Shown: in pieces, positions 43,094 through 51,713 of the stretch
How the letters are laid out: every line of letters starts with the position of its first letter
Numbering within the stretch: position 1 is the stretch's first letter
Source of the DNA: HLUCCA09 sp039822045
Lineage (GTDB): Bacteria > Pseudomonadota > Alphaproteobacteria > Rhodobacterales > Rhodobacteraceae
Length of the DNA: 64,000 nucleotides
Assembly: GCA_039822045.1 (NCBI GenBank)
Contig: JBCBMY010000004.1
Coordinates: 186,001 to 250,000 of the forward strand
Reading direction: 5' to 3'
Program-made: the position numbers and the translations under genes
The notes under the pieces: model-generated
Databases searched by the model: none
What the model saw: only the letters and a program-made list of their open reading frames with translations
Told to the model about the DNA's origin: nothing

Positions 43094-45142
43094 TCAACGC
43101 CAGAGGTGCGCGTGACTCGCAAACCAGCCCTGCGCGACGGAAAGCCCTCGATTCAGGGGTCCGCGGCGAGCGGGTGAGCCCGCTTCCAACCGGTCCAGGA
43201 CCACCTCCACGGGGCAGGGCAGACCGGTCACCGGATCACGATACCGCGGATAGGCAATCAGCGCTGCATGGACGAGGGCAGCGAGCGTAGGCCGTGCGGC
43301 GCGGCGCCGGGCAGGCGTTGGGGCACGATCGTCAGTCAGCCCCCAACCAGAATAGAAGGGGGCACCAAAGCACGTGACGGCCAATCCCCGAACCAGCGCC
43401 TCAAACCCGGCGGCCGAGGTCAGGGTCACGACGCCCTCGACGACGCCGAGGGCCGTGGCCGCGTCGACACCGCTCAGCGTTGCATCAGCAAACTGTGCGA
43501 CTTGTTCGGGCGGAACGTGGCCTGGCCGAAGGCCGGCCTCCACGTCGGGGTGAGGTTTGTAGATCAGCACGGCCTCGGGAAAGGCGGCGCGGGCGGCCTC
43601 GAGCAGCCCGAGGTTCGTGTGAACCGATCCGCTGCAGCCCAGCCGGATCGAGGCGTCGTCCTCCACTTGCCCAGGCACCAGAAGCCGGTGCCCGGCGGGC
43701 AGATCGGGCAGGCGACGCGCTCCAACATTGTACTTGGTGACGCCCGACCCAGCGAGGCGCGACACCAGTCGTTCGGCCCGAGCAAGTGCGCCGGTGGGCA
43801 GTGCCGCGGCCTCGCTCACGAGGTGCTCCAATCGGCTGGGGCGGGTCGGGTCATAGTAGATCCCGAGATCGTCGGTCACGAGCGACAGAGGCGGCGTAAG
43901 CTCGGCGCCCAGGCCACGTGACCGCAAGAACCCGTCCTCCGCGCGGCGCACGGGCACCGACGCTGGAAGGTCATCAGACAACCGGCTGGCCCAGGCCAGA
44001 AGGGGGCGGCCCGTCTTTTCCGCCTCTGCGGCCGCGTGCGCCGGGGGATCGGCAAAGATCAACGGATGCGTCCCACCATAGAAGCCCTGCAGCGTCGCTC
44101 GCTTCCATCGGCTCATGCCCGTTGCGACATAGCCGGCGCGATCCTCCCGAAAGGCGCGAGTGCGGGCTTCGAGATGGTCGATCACATCATCTATCGAGCA
44201 AAGGCGGTCGCGGCAGGGATCATACCATGTCGGGGCAAGGATCATCGCGGCTGCGAAGAGCTGCGCGCGCGTCAGCTTGCGGCTCCTTCGTGGATGGGGA
44301 TGTTCGTCAGCCGTCAGGCCCCAGCCCGCATAGAAGGGCTGCCCAAAGACGCGGGGTCGATGGCCCGCAAGGATCCCCTCGAACCCGAGCTGCGACGAGT
44401 ATGTGTAGACCGCCGTTGCACCCTCAAGCAAACGCCATGGTGAGACAGGAGCACGGCAGAGTTGGGTTCTGGCATCCTCGTGCTGGAGCCCAAAGTAGCC
44501 AGATCTTTTGTACGCAAGGGTTTCCGGGTGAGACTTGATGATGATCCGTGCACCGGGATGTTCGATTTGTGCAAACGCCAGCATCTCATTGAACTGCGTC
44601 TGGCCGCCGCCCGAGGCGGTGACAGACGCGTCCCCCGCCGTCTGATCGATCACCAGCACATAGCCGGGCTCAGGTGGTTCAAGTTCGGTGTCAAACCCGT
44701 TGTATTTGCTCAAATCCGCGCGCTTGAGCCGGTCGGTAGCCAGTCGGGCGCGGTCAAGGAGCGCGGTGTCATCGAGAGCCGCCGTGGCGCAGAGCTGCTC
44801 GATGAGAGACGGGCGCGTCGGGTCGAAATGCACACCTATCGGATCGATCAGCAGTCCAAGTGGCGGGTCTCCCTCACGCCCCGTGCGGATCGAGCGCAGG
44901 AACGCGTCCTCGATCCGAACAATGCTGGCACCTGTCCGCGCAGCCACCGCCTCGCCCCGCGCGGCATAGGCCGATGCGCCCCACACCCCGACATGGCCGT
45001 CCGCCCCGGGCCAACCCGTCGAGAGGCGCCAACCGGCCAGAGACAGCACGCGACGCAGGCGGGGAGAGAGAAACCCCGCAGTATAGACATGCAGACGCCC
45101 CGACGGTGCGGTCGGGGCGTCAGTGCCTGGTGTCTCGGCCAT
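43094..45142 (-). CDS. kpsC: Capsule beta-Kdo glycosyltransferase KpsC
   Basis: A 682-residue retaining Kdo transferase with two copies of the catalytic module. Each half has an early 'IVRIEDAFLRS' / 'VRRAEDGFLRSRGLGAELTPP' box (about 74-85 and 400-420), 'YYDPTRPSRLEHL'-type segments, and a late 'FGQPFYAGWGLT' / 'FGAPFYSGWGLT' box. KpsC with KpsS builds the Kdo linker on phospholipid for group 2-type capsules in the cytoplasm. The start is ATG 45142. It is 38 bases from the Wza-like gene on the same strand. Confidence 0.93.
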   Translation of the reverse strand: MAETPGTDAPTAPSGRLHVYTAGFLSPRLRRVLSLAGWRLSTGWPGADGHVGVWGASAYAARGEAVAARTGASIVRIEDAFLRSIRTGREGDPPLGLLIDPIGVHFDPTRPSLIEQLCATAALDDTALLDRARLATDRLKRADLSKYNGFDTELEPPEPGYVLVIDQTAGDASVTASGGGQTQFNEMLAFAQIEHPGARIIIKSHPETLAYKRSGYFGLQHEDARTQLCRAPVSPWRLLEGATAVYTYSSQLGFEGILAGHRPRVFGQPFYAGWGLTADEHPHPRRSRKLTRAQLFAAAMILAPTWYDPCRDRLCSIDDVIDHLEARTRAFREDRAGYVATGMSRWKRATLQGFYGGTHPLIFADPPAHAAAEAEKTGRPLLAWASRLSDDLPASVPVRRAEDGFLRSRGLGAELTPPLSLVTDDLGIYYDPTRPSRLEHLVSEAAALPTGALARAERLVSRLAGSGVTKYNVGARRLPDLPAGHRLLVPGQVEDDASIRLGCSGSVHTNLGLLEAARAAFPEAVLIYKPHPDVEAGLRPGHVPPEQVAQFADATLSGVDAATALGVVEGVVTLTSAAGFEALVRGLAVTCFGAPFYSGWGLTDDRAPTPARRRAARPTLAALVHAALIAYPRYRDPVTGLPCPVEVVLDRLEAGSPARRGPLNRGLSVAQGWFASHAHLWR

Positions 45143-45180
45143 GGGCCCTCCGATGCGGGAGCAGCTTGGAGCGCCGAGGC

Positions 45181-46311
45181 TCAGTTGGCCAGTGACTGGA
45201 TGTTGTTCACCGGTGTCAGCGTGCCCGTCAGCGCCGACAGGACCTTTTGAAACTGCGTGTACGGCGCTTCTGTGACGTAGACGAGATCTTCATCGATAAT
45301 CTGAAAATCCCGCGCCTCGAACATGCCGTTCGGCTCCGTCAGGTTGAGCACATAGACCACACGTTGCGGGCCTTGCAGGTCGGACCGACCGAGAAGCTGG
45401 CGTGCCACCTCGGCGGGCTCGTCGCGGAACACGAAGACGCCTGTCGGGTCGGCCAGATTGGTGTTCAACCCCCCCACCTGCGCGATTGCCTCGATCGCCG
45501 AGATCGTCTGGCTTTCGAACGTGATCCGGTTTTGCGAGCCCGTGGCGCCGAGCACCGAAAAGGCGCGCGTGTCCTCCTCAACGAGAACCCGGTCGCCGCC
45601 GCGCAAAGCAATGTCGAACCGCGGGTCGGCATAGAGGTCCTCGAACCATACCGTGCAGGAATGGCTGCCGCGCACCACGGTGATCTGTGCGATTTCGGGC
45701 GGGATAACCACGCCACCGGCGGCCGCGAGCATCGCCGACAGGGTGCGGGTCGGGCGTTCGATCGGATAGACCCCTTGTGCGCCCACGCCGCCTACAACCG
45801 ATACGGTCGAGCCATCGCCCGCAAGCCGACGGACGATGACCTGCGGATCGGGCGTCTGCGCGTCGAGGCGGTCGGTGATGATCTGGCGAACCCGTTCAGG
45901 AGAATTGCCCGCAGCACGCACGCGTCCGGCATAGGGCACAAAGATGAACCCGGCGCCGTCGACCTGGATCTCTTCAAGCAAAGTCGCCGACTCGCCGCTG
46001 TTTGACAGCAAGCCGTCGTCGACATTCTCCCAGATCGTCAGTCCCAGGGTATCGCCGGGGTTGATCGTGTCCGAGCCGAGCTGTCCGGCATTGAGAAAGG
46101 CCTGCGAGAACCGAAGTGCGGGCGTTTGCCCAGCGATAGCGGTCACGCGGCGATCGACCTCCACGACGAATGCATCCCCCGATTGCTGAACGGAGCCCGC
46201 GAAGATCTCGTTCTTGTTGGGTCCGGATCGCGGCAAGGCACACGCGCCTACCAACAAGGCAAGCGCCAATAGGGCGATACCGCGCGCCCCGTGGGAGAGA
46301 TGTCCGGTCAC
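45181..46311 (-). CDS. Wza/KpsD-like polysaccharide export lipoprotein
   Basis: A 376-residue outer-membrane export protein. The lipoprotein signal is 'GIALLALALLVGAC' with cysteine 24. The Poly_export domain follows ('INPGDTLGLTIWENVDDG', about 83-100, and 'VPYAGRVRAAGNSPERVRQIITDRLDAQTPDPQVIV'), then SLBB-type repeats ('VSVVGGVGAQGVYPI', 'FSVLGATGSQNRITF'). It would form the export channel for the capsule. Start is GTG 46311 after TTAAGGAG. It is upstream of kpsC in the same unit. Confidence 0.9.
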   Translation of the reverse strand: MTGHLSHGARGIALLALALLVGACALPRSGPNKNEIFAGSVQQSGDAFVVEVDRRVTAIAGQTPALRFSQAFLNAGQLGSDTINPGDTLGLTIWENVDDGLLSNSGESATLLEEIQVDGAGFIFVPYAGRVRAAGNSPERVRQIITDRLDAQTPDPQVIVRRLAGDGSTVSVVGGVGAQGVYPIERPTRTLSAMLAAAGGVVIPPEIAQITVVRGSHSCTVWFEDLYADPRFDIALRGGDRVLVEEDTRAFSVLGATGSQNRITFESQTISAIEAIAQVGGLNTNLADPTGVFVFRDEPAEVARQLLGRSDLQGPQRVVYVLNLTEPNGMFEARDFQIIDEDLVYVTEAPYTQFQKVLSALTGTLTPVNNIQSLAN

Positions 46312-46461
46312 TGCTCGGGCTCCTTAACGGATCTTTGCCTCAAGTTTTGTTGCTAACCCTACAGAATCCCCACGAAATGGGGAGGTGGGCACGGCCTGCC
46401 ACCTTTGGTGTGTTGCCCAATCGCCGCGACCGGCCACTCATTTGCACTCGGGCCGTCCGCC

Positions 46462-46803
46462 TCAGGCGTCGTGCGATTCCTTCGCCTGTGCTCCCCAATC
46501 CCGCATTGCGTGGATCACCGGCAGAATCGAGCGCCCCTTGTCCGACAGGGCGTATTCCACGCGCGGAGGGACTTCGGCAAAGACAGTGCGCGTAATCATG
46601 CCATCCGCCTCTAACTCGCGAAGCTGTTTGGTCAGCATCTGCTTCGTCACAGCGGGGATGGCGCGCTGCAAAGCGCCGAACCGGTCTATCCCATTGGAAA
46701 TGCAGAAGAGAAGGACAGGCTTCCACTTGCCCCCGATGACCGTCAGGCAATAGCTCACCGGGCAGTTTCGGCCGGGGTCGGGTACCAATGGTTCCGTTTG
46801 CAT
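46462..46803 (-). CDS. HxlR-family transcriptional regulator
   Basis: A 113-residue winged-helix regulator of the HxlR/DUF24 type: 'CPVSYCLTVIGGKWKPVLLFCISNGIDRFGALQRAIPAVTKQMLTKQLRELEADGMITR', ending 'GRSILPVIHAMRDWGAQ'. Cysteines near residue 14-20 are common redox sensors in this family. It is divergent from the secreted protein at 46890, with a short shared promoter region holding an inverted repeat. It may control that neighbour; unrelated to capsule genes on either side. Confidence 0.93.
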   Translation of the reverse strand: MQTEPLVPDPGRNCPVSYCLTVIGGKWKPVLLFCISNGIDRFGALQRAIPAVTKQMLTKQLRELEADGMITRTVFAEVPPRVEYALSDKGRSILPVIHAMRDWGAQAKESHDA

Positions 46804-46862
46804 GACTACCTCAGAAAATGATGACTAGTTGCCAGGATCATATCCATGCGCAGCATAGCGAG

Positions 46863-46879
46863 CCATCGTCGATCGATGG
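46863..46879. promoter_or_regulatory. Inverted repeat before secreted-protein gene
   Basis: CCATCG (46863-46868) and CGATGG (46874-46879) flank TCGAT, a perfect inverted repeat 11 bases before the ATG at 46890. It lies in the divergent gap with the HxlR gene and is a candidate operator. Confidence 0.35.
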
Positions 46880-46889
46880 AGAGGCCCCG

Positions 46890-47558
46890 ATGCTCCCGTT
46901 CCGTTCTGCTTCCCTCAACCTGGCCGTCCTGGCCGGTCTCACTGCGCCGGCCCAAGCCGACGACACGTCATTGTCGGCCCTCAAAGAGCGCGTCGTTGGC
47001 TCATGGACGTCGATCGCGTGTGAGCTGCGCCCTCAGGCCAACCCGGAAGACCCGACGCGCGCGCCGCTCCCCACCTACCTGACGCGCGACTTCACCTACG
47101 ATGCCGAGGACGGCTTCGATGCCACCATCACGGTCTTCGCCGACCCTGAATGTGCGGTCCCGCTCATCTCATACGACCTCGCCGGCCATATCGTCTGGCA
47201 TGACGCGAACCCCGCGGCCGAGGGCGCGTGGTCGCAGGACTACGTGCTCGACGACGCGCTTCAGCTGACGGTTCTTGCCCCGTCAATGGCAGATCAGCTC
47301 AATACTTTGCCCGAGGGCGCATGCGGTGAGGGCCCTTTCATGGTGGGGCAAGTGCGTGACATCCTGCGTCAGCCCTGCGCGCTTCTGCGTTTCGTGGACA
47401 AGAGCGAAGTGGTGGTGGATCACGACCTTCTGCTCGTGCGCGCCGACACGCCCAACATGCTGTTCATGGGCGCCAAGCATGTCGACGGCACCGGTTTCTA
47501 TTTCCCTGAGAACCGGCCCATCGTCGGCCTGCAGCAGCCTCTGATCCGGGTTGAGTAA
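46890..47558 (+). CDS. Secreted protein, possibly APCDD1-like beta domain
   Basis: A 222-residue exported protein. ATG 46890 gives a signal peptide 'MLPFRSASLNLAVLAGLTAPAQA'; a longer frame from 46818 does not. The mature part begins 'LKERVVGSWTSIACELRP' and continues with 'FTYDAEDGFDATITVFADPECAVPLISYDLAGHIVWH', a lipocalin-like beta pattern reminiscent of bacterial APCDD1-domain proteins (tentative). Four cysteines ('IACEL', 'PECAV', 'GACGE', 'QPCAL') could form disulfides. Partner of the HxlR regulator by arrangement. Confidence 0.7.
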   Translation: MLPFRSASLNLAVLAGLTAPAQADDTSLSALKERVVGSWTSIACELRPQANPEDPTRAPLPTYLTRDFTYDAEDGFDATITVFADPECAVPLISYDLAGHIVWHDANPAAEGAWSQDYVLDDALQLTVLAPSMADQLNTLPEGACGEGPFMVGQVRDILRQPCALLRFVDKSEVVVDHDLLLVRADTPNMLFMGAKHVDGTGFYFPENRPIVGLQQPLIRVE

Positions 47559-47563
47559 CCGTC

Positions 47564-48859
47564 TCAGGTCACCGCGCGCAGATAGCGGCGCGGCGGCGGA
47601 TGGCCAGACGCCAGCGCGTCGTAGGGGTCATGCGGGCTCAGCATCATGTCAACGACCTGGCGCAGAAGCTGCCGCCGCCCACGACCTGAGTAGAAGCCGC
47701 CTGCGATCTGCGAGGTCTCCAACAGATAGGAGCGGAAATCGCGATAGGCCCGCGTATCGGGGCGCACCGGATGGGCGAAGAACGCCTCGAGCGGCTGCGG
47801 CGAGACGAACTCCGATTTGGCATAGACCGCGCGGCCGAACACTTTGACAGGCAGCCCACGCCACAGCGCCTGTTGCGCCGCAGTGGAGTTGACGGTCACG
47901 CACGAGCGCGCGTGGTCAAGCAGGGCCGCAAGCTTGCCACCGCGCACAAAGTGCACACGCCCGCTCACACCGTGGACCCGTGCCAGACGGCGGATGTCGT
48001 GCGGGATGGGTGTCCGCCCGTCCTCCAGCGGATGGGCCTTGAAGACCAGGTGATGGTGTTGCGGCGCGCCGCTGGCGAAGCCGGCAATCACATCCTCCAG
48101 AAACTCCGACATCGAGGCAAACGGACCGTGAGCCGTGAAGCTGGCGTCATGCGCCAGTTGCAAGAGCGCCAGATGATAGGGATAGCCCCCACGGCGGATG
48201 CGCCACGTCGCCTGCGCCCGGTCAAGCGCGTGCACCGGCAACAGACACAGCCGCTTCAAATGAAGCAGGAATTCGCGCCCCACCGACACGCCACGATGGG
48301 GCCGGAAGTTCGCGTATCGGCCATTCCGGAACATCACGAACCAATGGTAGAGAGCGCCATAGAACACATGGTGGCGCATGTCGCCCCAATGGCCGGGTGT
48401 GTCAGGCAGATCGAGATCTGAGTGGCGAAGAGCCCGGCGCATCTCAGCGATCGTCAGGCTCATCAGGCGCGAATGCCCGTTGGCCCCGCCCCGTTCATAG
48501 GTCACCCAGTAGGGGCGCAAGTAGCCCTCCTCGAACACGTGAACCGTGATGCCGCGAACATGGGCGGCCGCAACCGCGTCGGCATGGATCGGGCGGGTGT
48601 CGCCATAGACCACCAGATCGGTCACGCCGTGCTGCTCCATCAATTCGGCGCAGGCCGCCGGCCAGTCCGCCCGCATCCGGCGATAGGGGACATAGCTCTT
48701 GCGGTGCCGCCAGAAGGCATCGTCGCCCGAATTGAAGCCGACCCGCAGCGTGCTGCAGCCCGCCGCGCGAAGCATACTGCCCAGCTGGTGGAAGAACGGG
48801 CCATGGGGGCCCTGCAGGAAAAGAAAAGTGCGGTCGGTGGCGTCCATAGGCGTCAGCAT
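47564..48859 (-). CDS. kpsS: Capsule beta-Kdo glycosyltransferase KpsS
   Basis: A 431-residue KpsS-type transferase: 'TFLFLQGPHGPFFHQLGSMLRAAG' (about 10-33), 'TVHVFEEGYLRPYWVTYERGG', 'HHLVFKAHPLEDGR' and 'SCVTVNSTAAQQALWRGLPVKVFG', all typical. KpsS adds the first Kdo to the lipid anchor and KpsC extends it. The start is ATG 48859 or ATG 48847. It is convergent with the secreted-protein gene and divergent from ribE. Together with kpsC and the Wza-like gene it suggests a Kdo-linked capsule; synthesis and ABC-export genes are not in this window. Confidence 0.93.
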   Translation of the reverse strand: MLTPMDATDRTFLFLQGPHGPFFHQLGSMLRAAGCSTLRVGFNSGDDAFWRHRKSYVPYRRMRADWPAACAELMEQHGVTDLVVYGDTRPIHADAVAAAHVRGITVHVFEEGYLRPYWVTYERGGANGHSRLMSLTIAEMRRALRHSDLDLPDTPGHWGDMRHHVFYGALYHWFVMFRNGRYANFRPHRGVSVGREFLLHLKRLCLLPVHALDRAQATWRIRRGGYPYHLALLQLAHDASFTAHGPFASMSEFLEDVIAGFASGAPQHHHLVFKAHPLEDGRTPIPHDIRRLARVHGVSGRVHFVRGGKLAALLDHARSCVTVNSTAAQQALWRGLPVKVFGRAVYAKSEFVSPQPLEAFFAHPVRPDTRAYRDFRSYLLETSQIAGGFYSGRGRRQLLRQVVDMMLSPHDPYDALASGHPPPRRYLRAVT

Positions 48860-49003
48860 GCAGAACGACCGTTGAGATCGCGTTCCCGTTCCCTGACCTG
48901 CAATTGTGACAAGGGCAAGGCCGCCTGTGCCGCTTGTCAGCGGCCGCCCCGGTGTCTAGCTAGCCACAGGGAAATCAAGAACACGCACCCAAGGAGGCAA
49001 CCG

Positions 49004-49603
49004 ATGTTCACCGGGATCGTCACCGACATGGGCACTGTGCGCAGCGTCGAGAGGCGCGGCGACCTGCGCGCGCGGATTGGCACGGCCTATGACGTCGACC
49101 GCGTCGATCTCGGCGCTTCGATCTCGTGCGACGGCGTGTGTCTAACGGTCGTCGATCGCGGCCGCAACGACGACGGCGCGTGGTTCGACGTCGATGTCTC
49201 CGCCGAAACTATCGACAAGACGAATCTTGACACCTGGGCGACGGGTCGCCGGGTGAACCTTGAACGCGCGCTCAAGGTCGGCGACGAGCTTGGCGGCCAC
49301 ATCGTCTCGGGCCATGTCGACGGGCTGGCCGAGGTCGTCTCTGTCGAGGATGAGGGCGACAGCACGCGCGTCCAGTTGCGTGCGCCCGACGCGCTCGCGC
49401 GTTTCATCGCCCCAAAAGGGTCTGTCGCGCTGAATGGCACGTCGCTGACGGTGAACGAGGTCCAAGGGTCGATCTTTGGGATCAACTTCATCCCGCACAC
49501 CAAAGCGGTGACGACCTGGGGTCAGGTGGCCGTTGGCGACGCGGTGAACCTCGAGATCGACACGCTCGCCCGCTACGTCGCGCGCCTCGCCGAGGCGGGC
49601 TAG
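49004..49603 (+). CDS. ribE: Riboflavin synthase, alpha chain
   Basis: A 199-residue enzyme that dismutates two 6,7-dimethyl-8-ribityllumazine molecules to riboflavin. The two lumazine-binding repeats begin 'MFTGIVTDMGTV' and 'LGGHIVSGHVDGLAEV'. 'ISCDGVCLTVV' and 'VALNGTSLTVNEV' are the paired substrate loops. ATG 49004 follows AAGGAGG. The 140-base leader contains no FMN riboswitch consensus that I can see. Confidence 0.96.
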   Translation: MFTGIVTDMGTVRSVERRGDLRARIGTAYDVDRVDLGASISCDGVCLTVVDRGRNDDGAWFDVDVSAETIDKTNLDTWATGRRVNLERALKVGDELGGHIVSGHVDGLAEVVSVEDEGDSTRVQLRAPDALARFIAPKGSVALNGTSLTVNEVQGSIFGINFIPHTKAVTTWGQVAVGDAVNLEIDTLARYVARLAEAG

Positions 49604-49608
49604 CGCGC

Positions 49609-51276
49609 CTATCCATAGGCGTCGAGCATCGCTTTCAGGTCGGCCAGCGTATTGGCCTCGTCCACGGGCTTGTCGTGCCGCCAGCGGCTCATCCGGGGAA
49701 AGCGCAGGGCCACGCCTGACTTATGCCGCGTGCTCTTCTGAATTCCCTCAAATGCAATCTCGAACACATGCTCGGGGCGGACAGATCGCACCGGGCCGAA
49801 CCGCTCCAGCGTGTTCTTCCGCACCCACGCCGTGATCTGCCGAAACTCCGCGTCGGTCAGCCCCGAATAGGCCTTGGTGAAGGGCACCAGCGTGTCCCCG
49901 TCCCACACCGCAAAGGTGAAATCAGTGAAGAGGTTGGCGCGCCGTCCGTGGCCCGCCTGCGCGTAGATCATCACCGCATCGATCAGAAGGGGCTCGACCT
50001 TCCACTTCCACCAATCCCCCTTCTTGCGTCCAGCGAGATACGGCGACGTCAGCCGTTTCAGCATCAGCCCTTCCGCCGACTGCTCACGAGCCGTACCGTG
50101 GGTCTCAGCCAGCTCCTTCCAGCTGTCGAACGCCACAAGCGGCGACAGGCGCAGCGGCGCCTCGCTCGGCAGACCGTTCAGCGCGTCGTCAAGCGCCGCA
50201 CGACGCTCGCCAAAGGGGCGCGCGCGCCAGTCCTCTCCCGCCCATTCCAAGAGGTCGTAGGCTCGCAAGACCACCGGCGCCTCGGCCAACAGCTTCTTGG
50301 GCACGGTCTTCCGCCCGATCCGCGCCTGCAGCGCGTTGAAGCTTTGGGGGGCCTCTGCGCCGTGGTCCCAGGCCAGCACCTCGCCATCAAGGACCGTGCC
50401 GTTGGGCAGAAAGTCGGCTGCCGCCGCGAATTCCGGGAAGCGGTCGGTCATCAGTTCCTCGCCCCGCGACCACAGATAGTGCTCGTGACCGCGAAGGATC
50501 AGCTGGCCGCGGATCCCGTCCCATTTCCACTCCGCCGCCCACTCGGTCGCATCGCCCAGGCTCTCGGGCGGATCGTCGAGCTGATAGGCGAGGTAGAACG
50601 GATAGGGCCGGGACAGGGCTTCGCCGGGGTCGGGCGCCAGCACCAGCCCCTCCCAACTCACCCGGTCGGGCTGCCAGTCGCCCATCAGGCGGTGGGCAAG
50701 CTCGGGCTCGGCGATGCCGGTGGCCCCCGCCAGCGCGCGGGTCATCAGCTTGGCAGACACACCCATCCGAAAGCCGCCGGTCAGAAGCTTGTTGAACACG
50801 AAGCGCTCACGCGGGCCGAGGCTGTCCCATGCATCGAGCACGACGCTTTTGCGGTCCGCCTCTTCGAGGGTCGGCAAGGCCCGCAGGCGCACAATCCACT
50901 CGGCCAGCGTCGCATCTGAAGTCTGCTCACCCTCGGGCAGCACGAGCGCGATGGTCTCAGCCAGATCGCCGACGACCGCATAGCTTTCCTCAAAGAGCCA
51001 AAGCGGCACTCCGGCTTGCTCGGCGGCCCAATCGCGCAAAAGCGTGGTCGTCAGCATCCGCTTCGGGCGGCGGCCCGACAGCAGCGCAATGCACCACACG
51101 CGATCGGCCTCAGGCGCCTCGGCGAAGTAGGCCGCAAGAGCAGCGACCTTGGCATTGGTCTTGGTGGTCTGGTCGAGCGCGGTGAAAAGTGCCACGAACC
51201 GCGCAAACCCGCCCGCCCCAGCAGGGAGATCCGGGGCGGGCGCGGGGGCCATGGTGTCATGCGCGGCGTCGTCCAT
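49609..51276 (-). CDS. ATP-dependent DNA ligase ('cisplatin damage response' type)
   Basis: A 555-residue ATP-dependent ligase. The N-terminal DNA-binding domain includes 'FARFVALFTALDQTTKTNAKVAALAAYF'. The adenylation motif I is EWKWDGIRG with the active lysine at about 251, then 'VLDGEVLAWD' (motif III) and 'SAEGLMLKRLTSPYLAGRKKGDWWKWK' (motifs IV-V). An OB fold ends the protein. Members of this family are found beside a beta-lactamase-fold exonuclease and often an Lhr-type helicase. The start is ATG 51276; a GTG start at 51300 is the alternative. Confidence 0.93.
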   Translation of the reverse strand: MDDAAHDTMAPAPAPDLPAGAGGFARFVALFTALDQTTKTNAKVAALAAYFAEAPEADRVWCIALLSGRRPKRMLTTTLLRDWAAEQAGVPLWLFEESYAVVGDLAETIALVLPEGEQTSDATLAEWIVRLRALPTLEEADRKSVVLDAWDSLGPRERFVFNKLLTGGFRMGVSAKLMTRALAGATGIAEPELAHRLMGDWQPDRVSWEGLVLAPDPGEALSRPYPFYLAYQLDDPPESLGDATEWAAEWKWDGIRGQLILRGHEHYLWSRGEELMTDRFPEFAAAADFLPNGTVLDGEVLAWDHGAEAPQSFNALQARIGRKTVPKKLLAEAPVVLRAYDLLEWAGEDWRARPFGERRAALDDALNGLPSEAPLRLSPLVAFDSWKELAETHGTAREQSAEGLMLKRLTSPYLAGRKKGDWWKWKVEPLLIDAVMIYAQAGHGRRANLFTDFTFAVWDGDTLVPFTKAYSGLTDAEFRQITAWVRKNTLERFGPVRSVRPEHVFEIAFEGIQKSTRHKSGVALRFPRMSRWRHDKPVDEANTLADLKAMLDAYG

Positions 51277-51318
51277 GGCCCTGAATATAGCCCAGAGCAC
51301 TGTCTGGGCGATGGCGCG

Positions 51319-51567
51319 TCACATCCGCATGCGGCGTCGTTCCAGCCCCATCCGGTGCAGGTCTAGAGCGGCATTCCGCCAAAGGGGCAGTCCTGCGGCA
51401 ATCTCCACTTCGCCGCGGGTCACGCCGATGTCCTTCAGCATCTTGTCGTCGAGGTCGAGCAGGGTCAGCATCTGCCGGCGGCGCATCCATGCGCGGGGGA
51501 GGGCCGCAATAAGGTGCAGAACGCGAGACAGAAGCGGCGCGCTGTGACGTGATTCAAGAGCATACAT
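51319..51567 (-). CDS. DUF1127 (YjiS-like) small protein
   Basis: An 82-residue arginine-rich protein. The DUF1127 core is 'RMRRRQMLTLLDLDDKMLKDIGVTRGEVEIAA', here reading 'AWMRRRQMLTLLDLDDKMLKDIGVTRGEVEIA' (about 27-58). Proteins with this domain bind RNA and influence sRNA and phosphate/iron responses in Rhodobacter and Agrobacterium. AAGGAG precedes the ATG. It is divergent from the LysR gene and could be its target. Confidence 0.88.
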   Translation of the reverse strand: MYALESRHSAPLLSRVLHLIAALPRAWMRRRQMLTLLDLDDKMLKDIGVTRGEVEIAAGLPLWRNAALDLHRMGLERRRMRM

Positions 51568-51667
51568 CGTCTGGTCTCCTTAGTGTGCGGGCGGGCCCGT
51601 GTGGCCTGCCGGTGATGCGATGAATTTGGGGCATCATAGGCCTTCAATCAAACGAATAGATCTGATC

Positions 51668-51690
51668 GTATCTTTCAGTTATTCTGATAC
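51668..51690. promoter_or_regulatory. LysR-box-like inverted repeat
   Basis: GTATC (51668-51672) and GATAC (51686-51690) are perfect inverted arms spaced by 13 bases in the A/T-rich gap between the divergent DUF1127 and LysR genes. Size and position suit a LysR binding site; not shown to be one. Confidence 0.35.
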
Positions 51691-51713
51691 TCGACTCAGT
51701 ACTGGAGGTTGCG

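Noticed and set aside
48860..49003. FMN riboswitch before ribE
   Set aside because: The leader does not show the conserved FMN aptamer segments; only a ribosome site AAGGAGG is clear.
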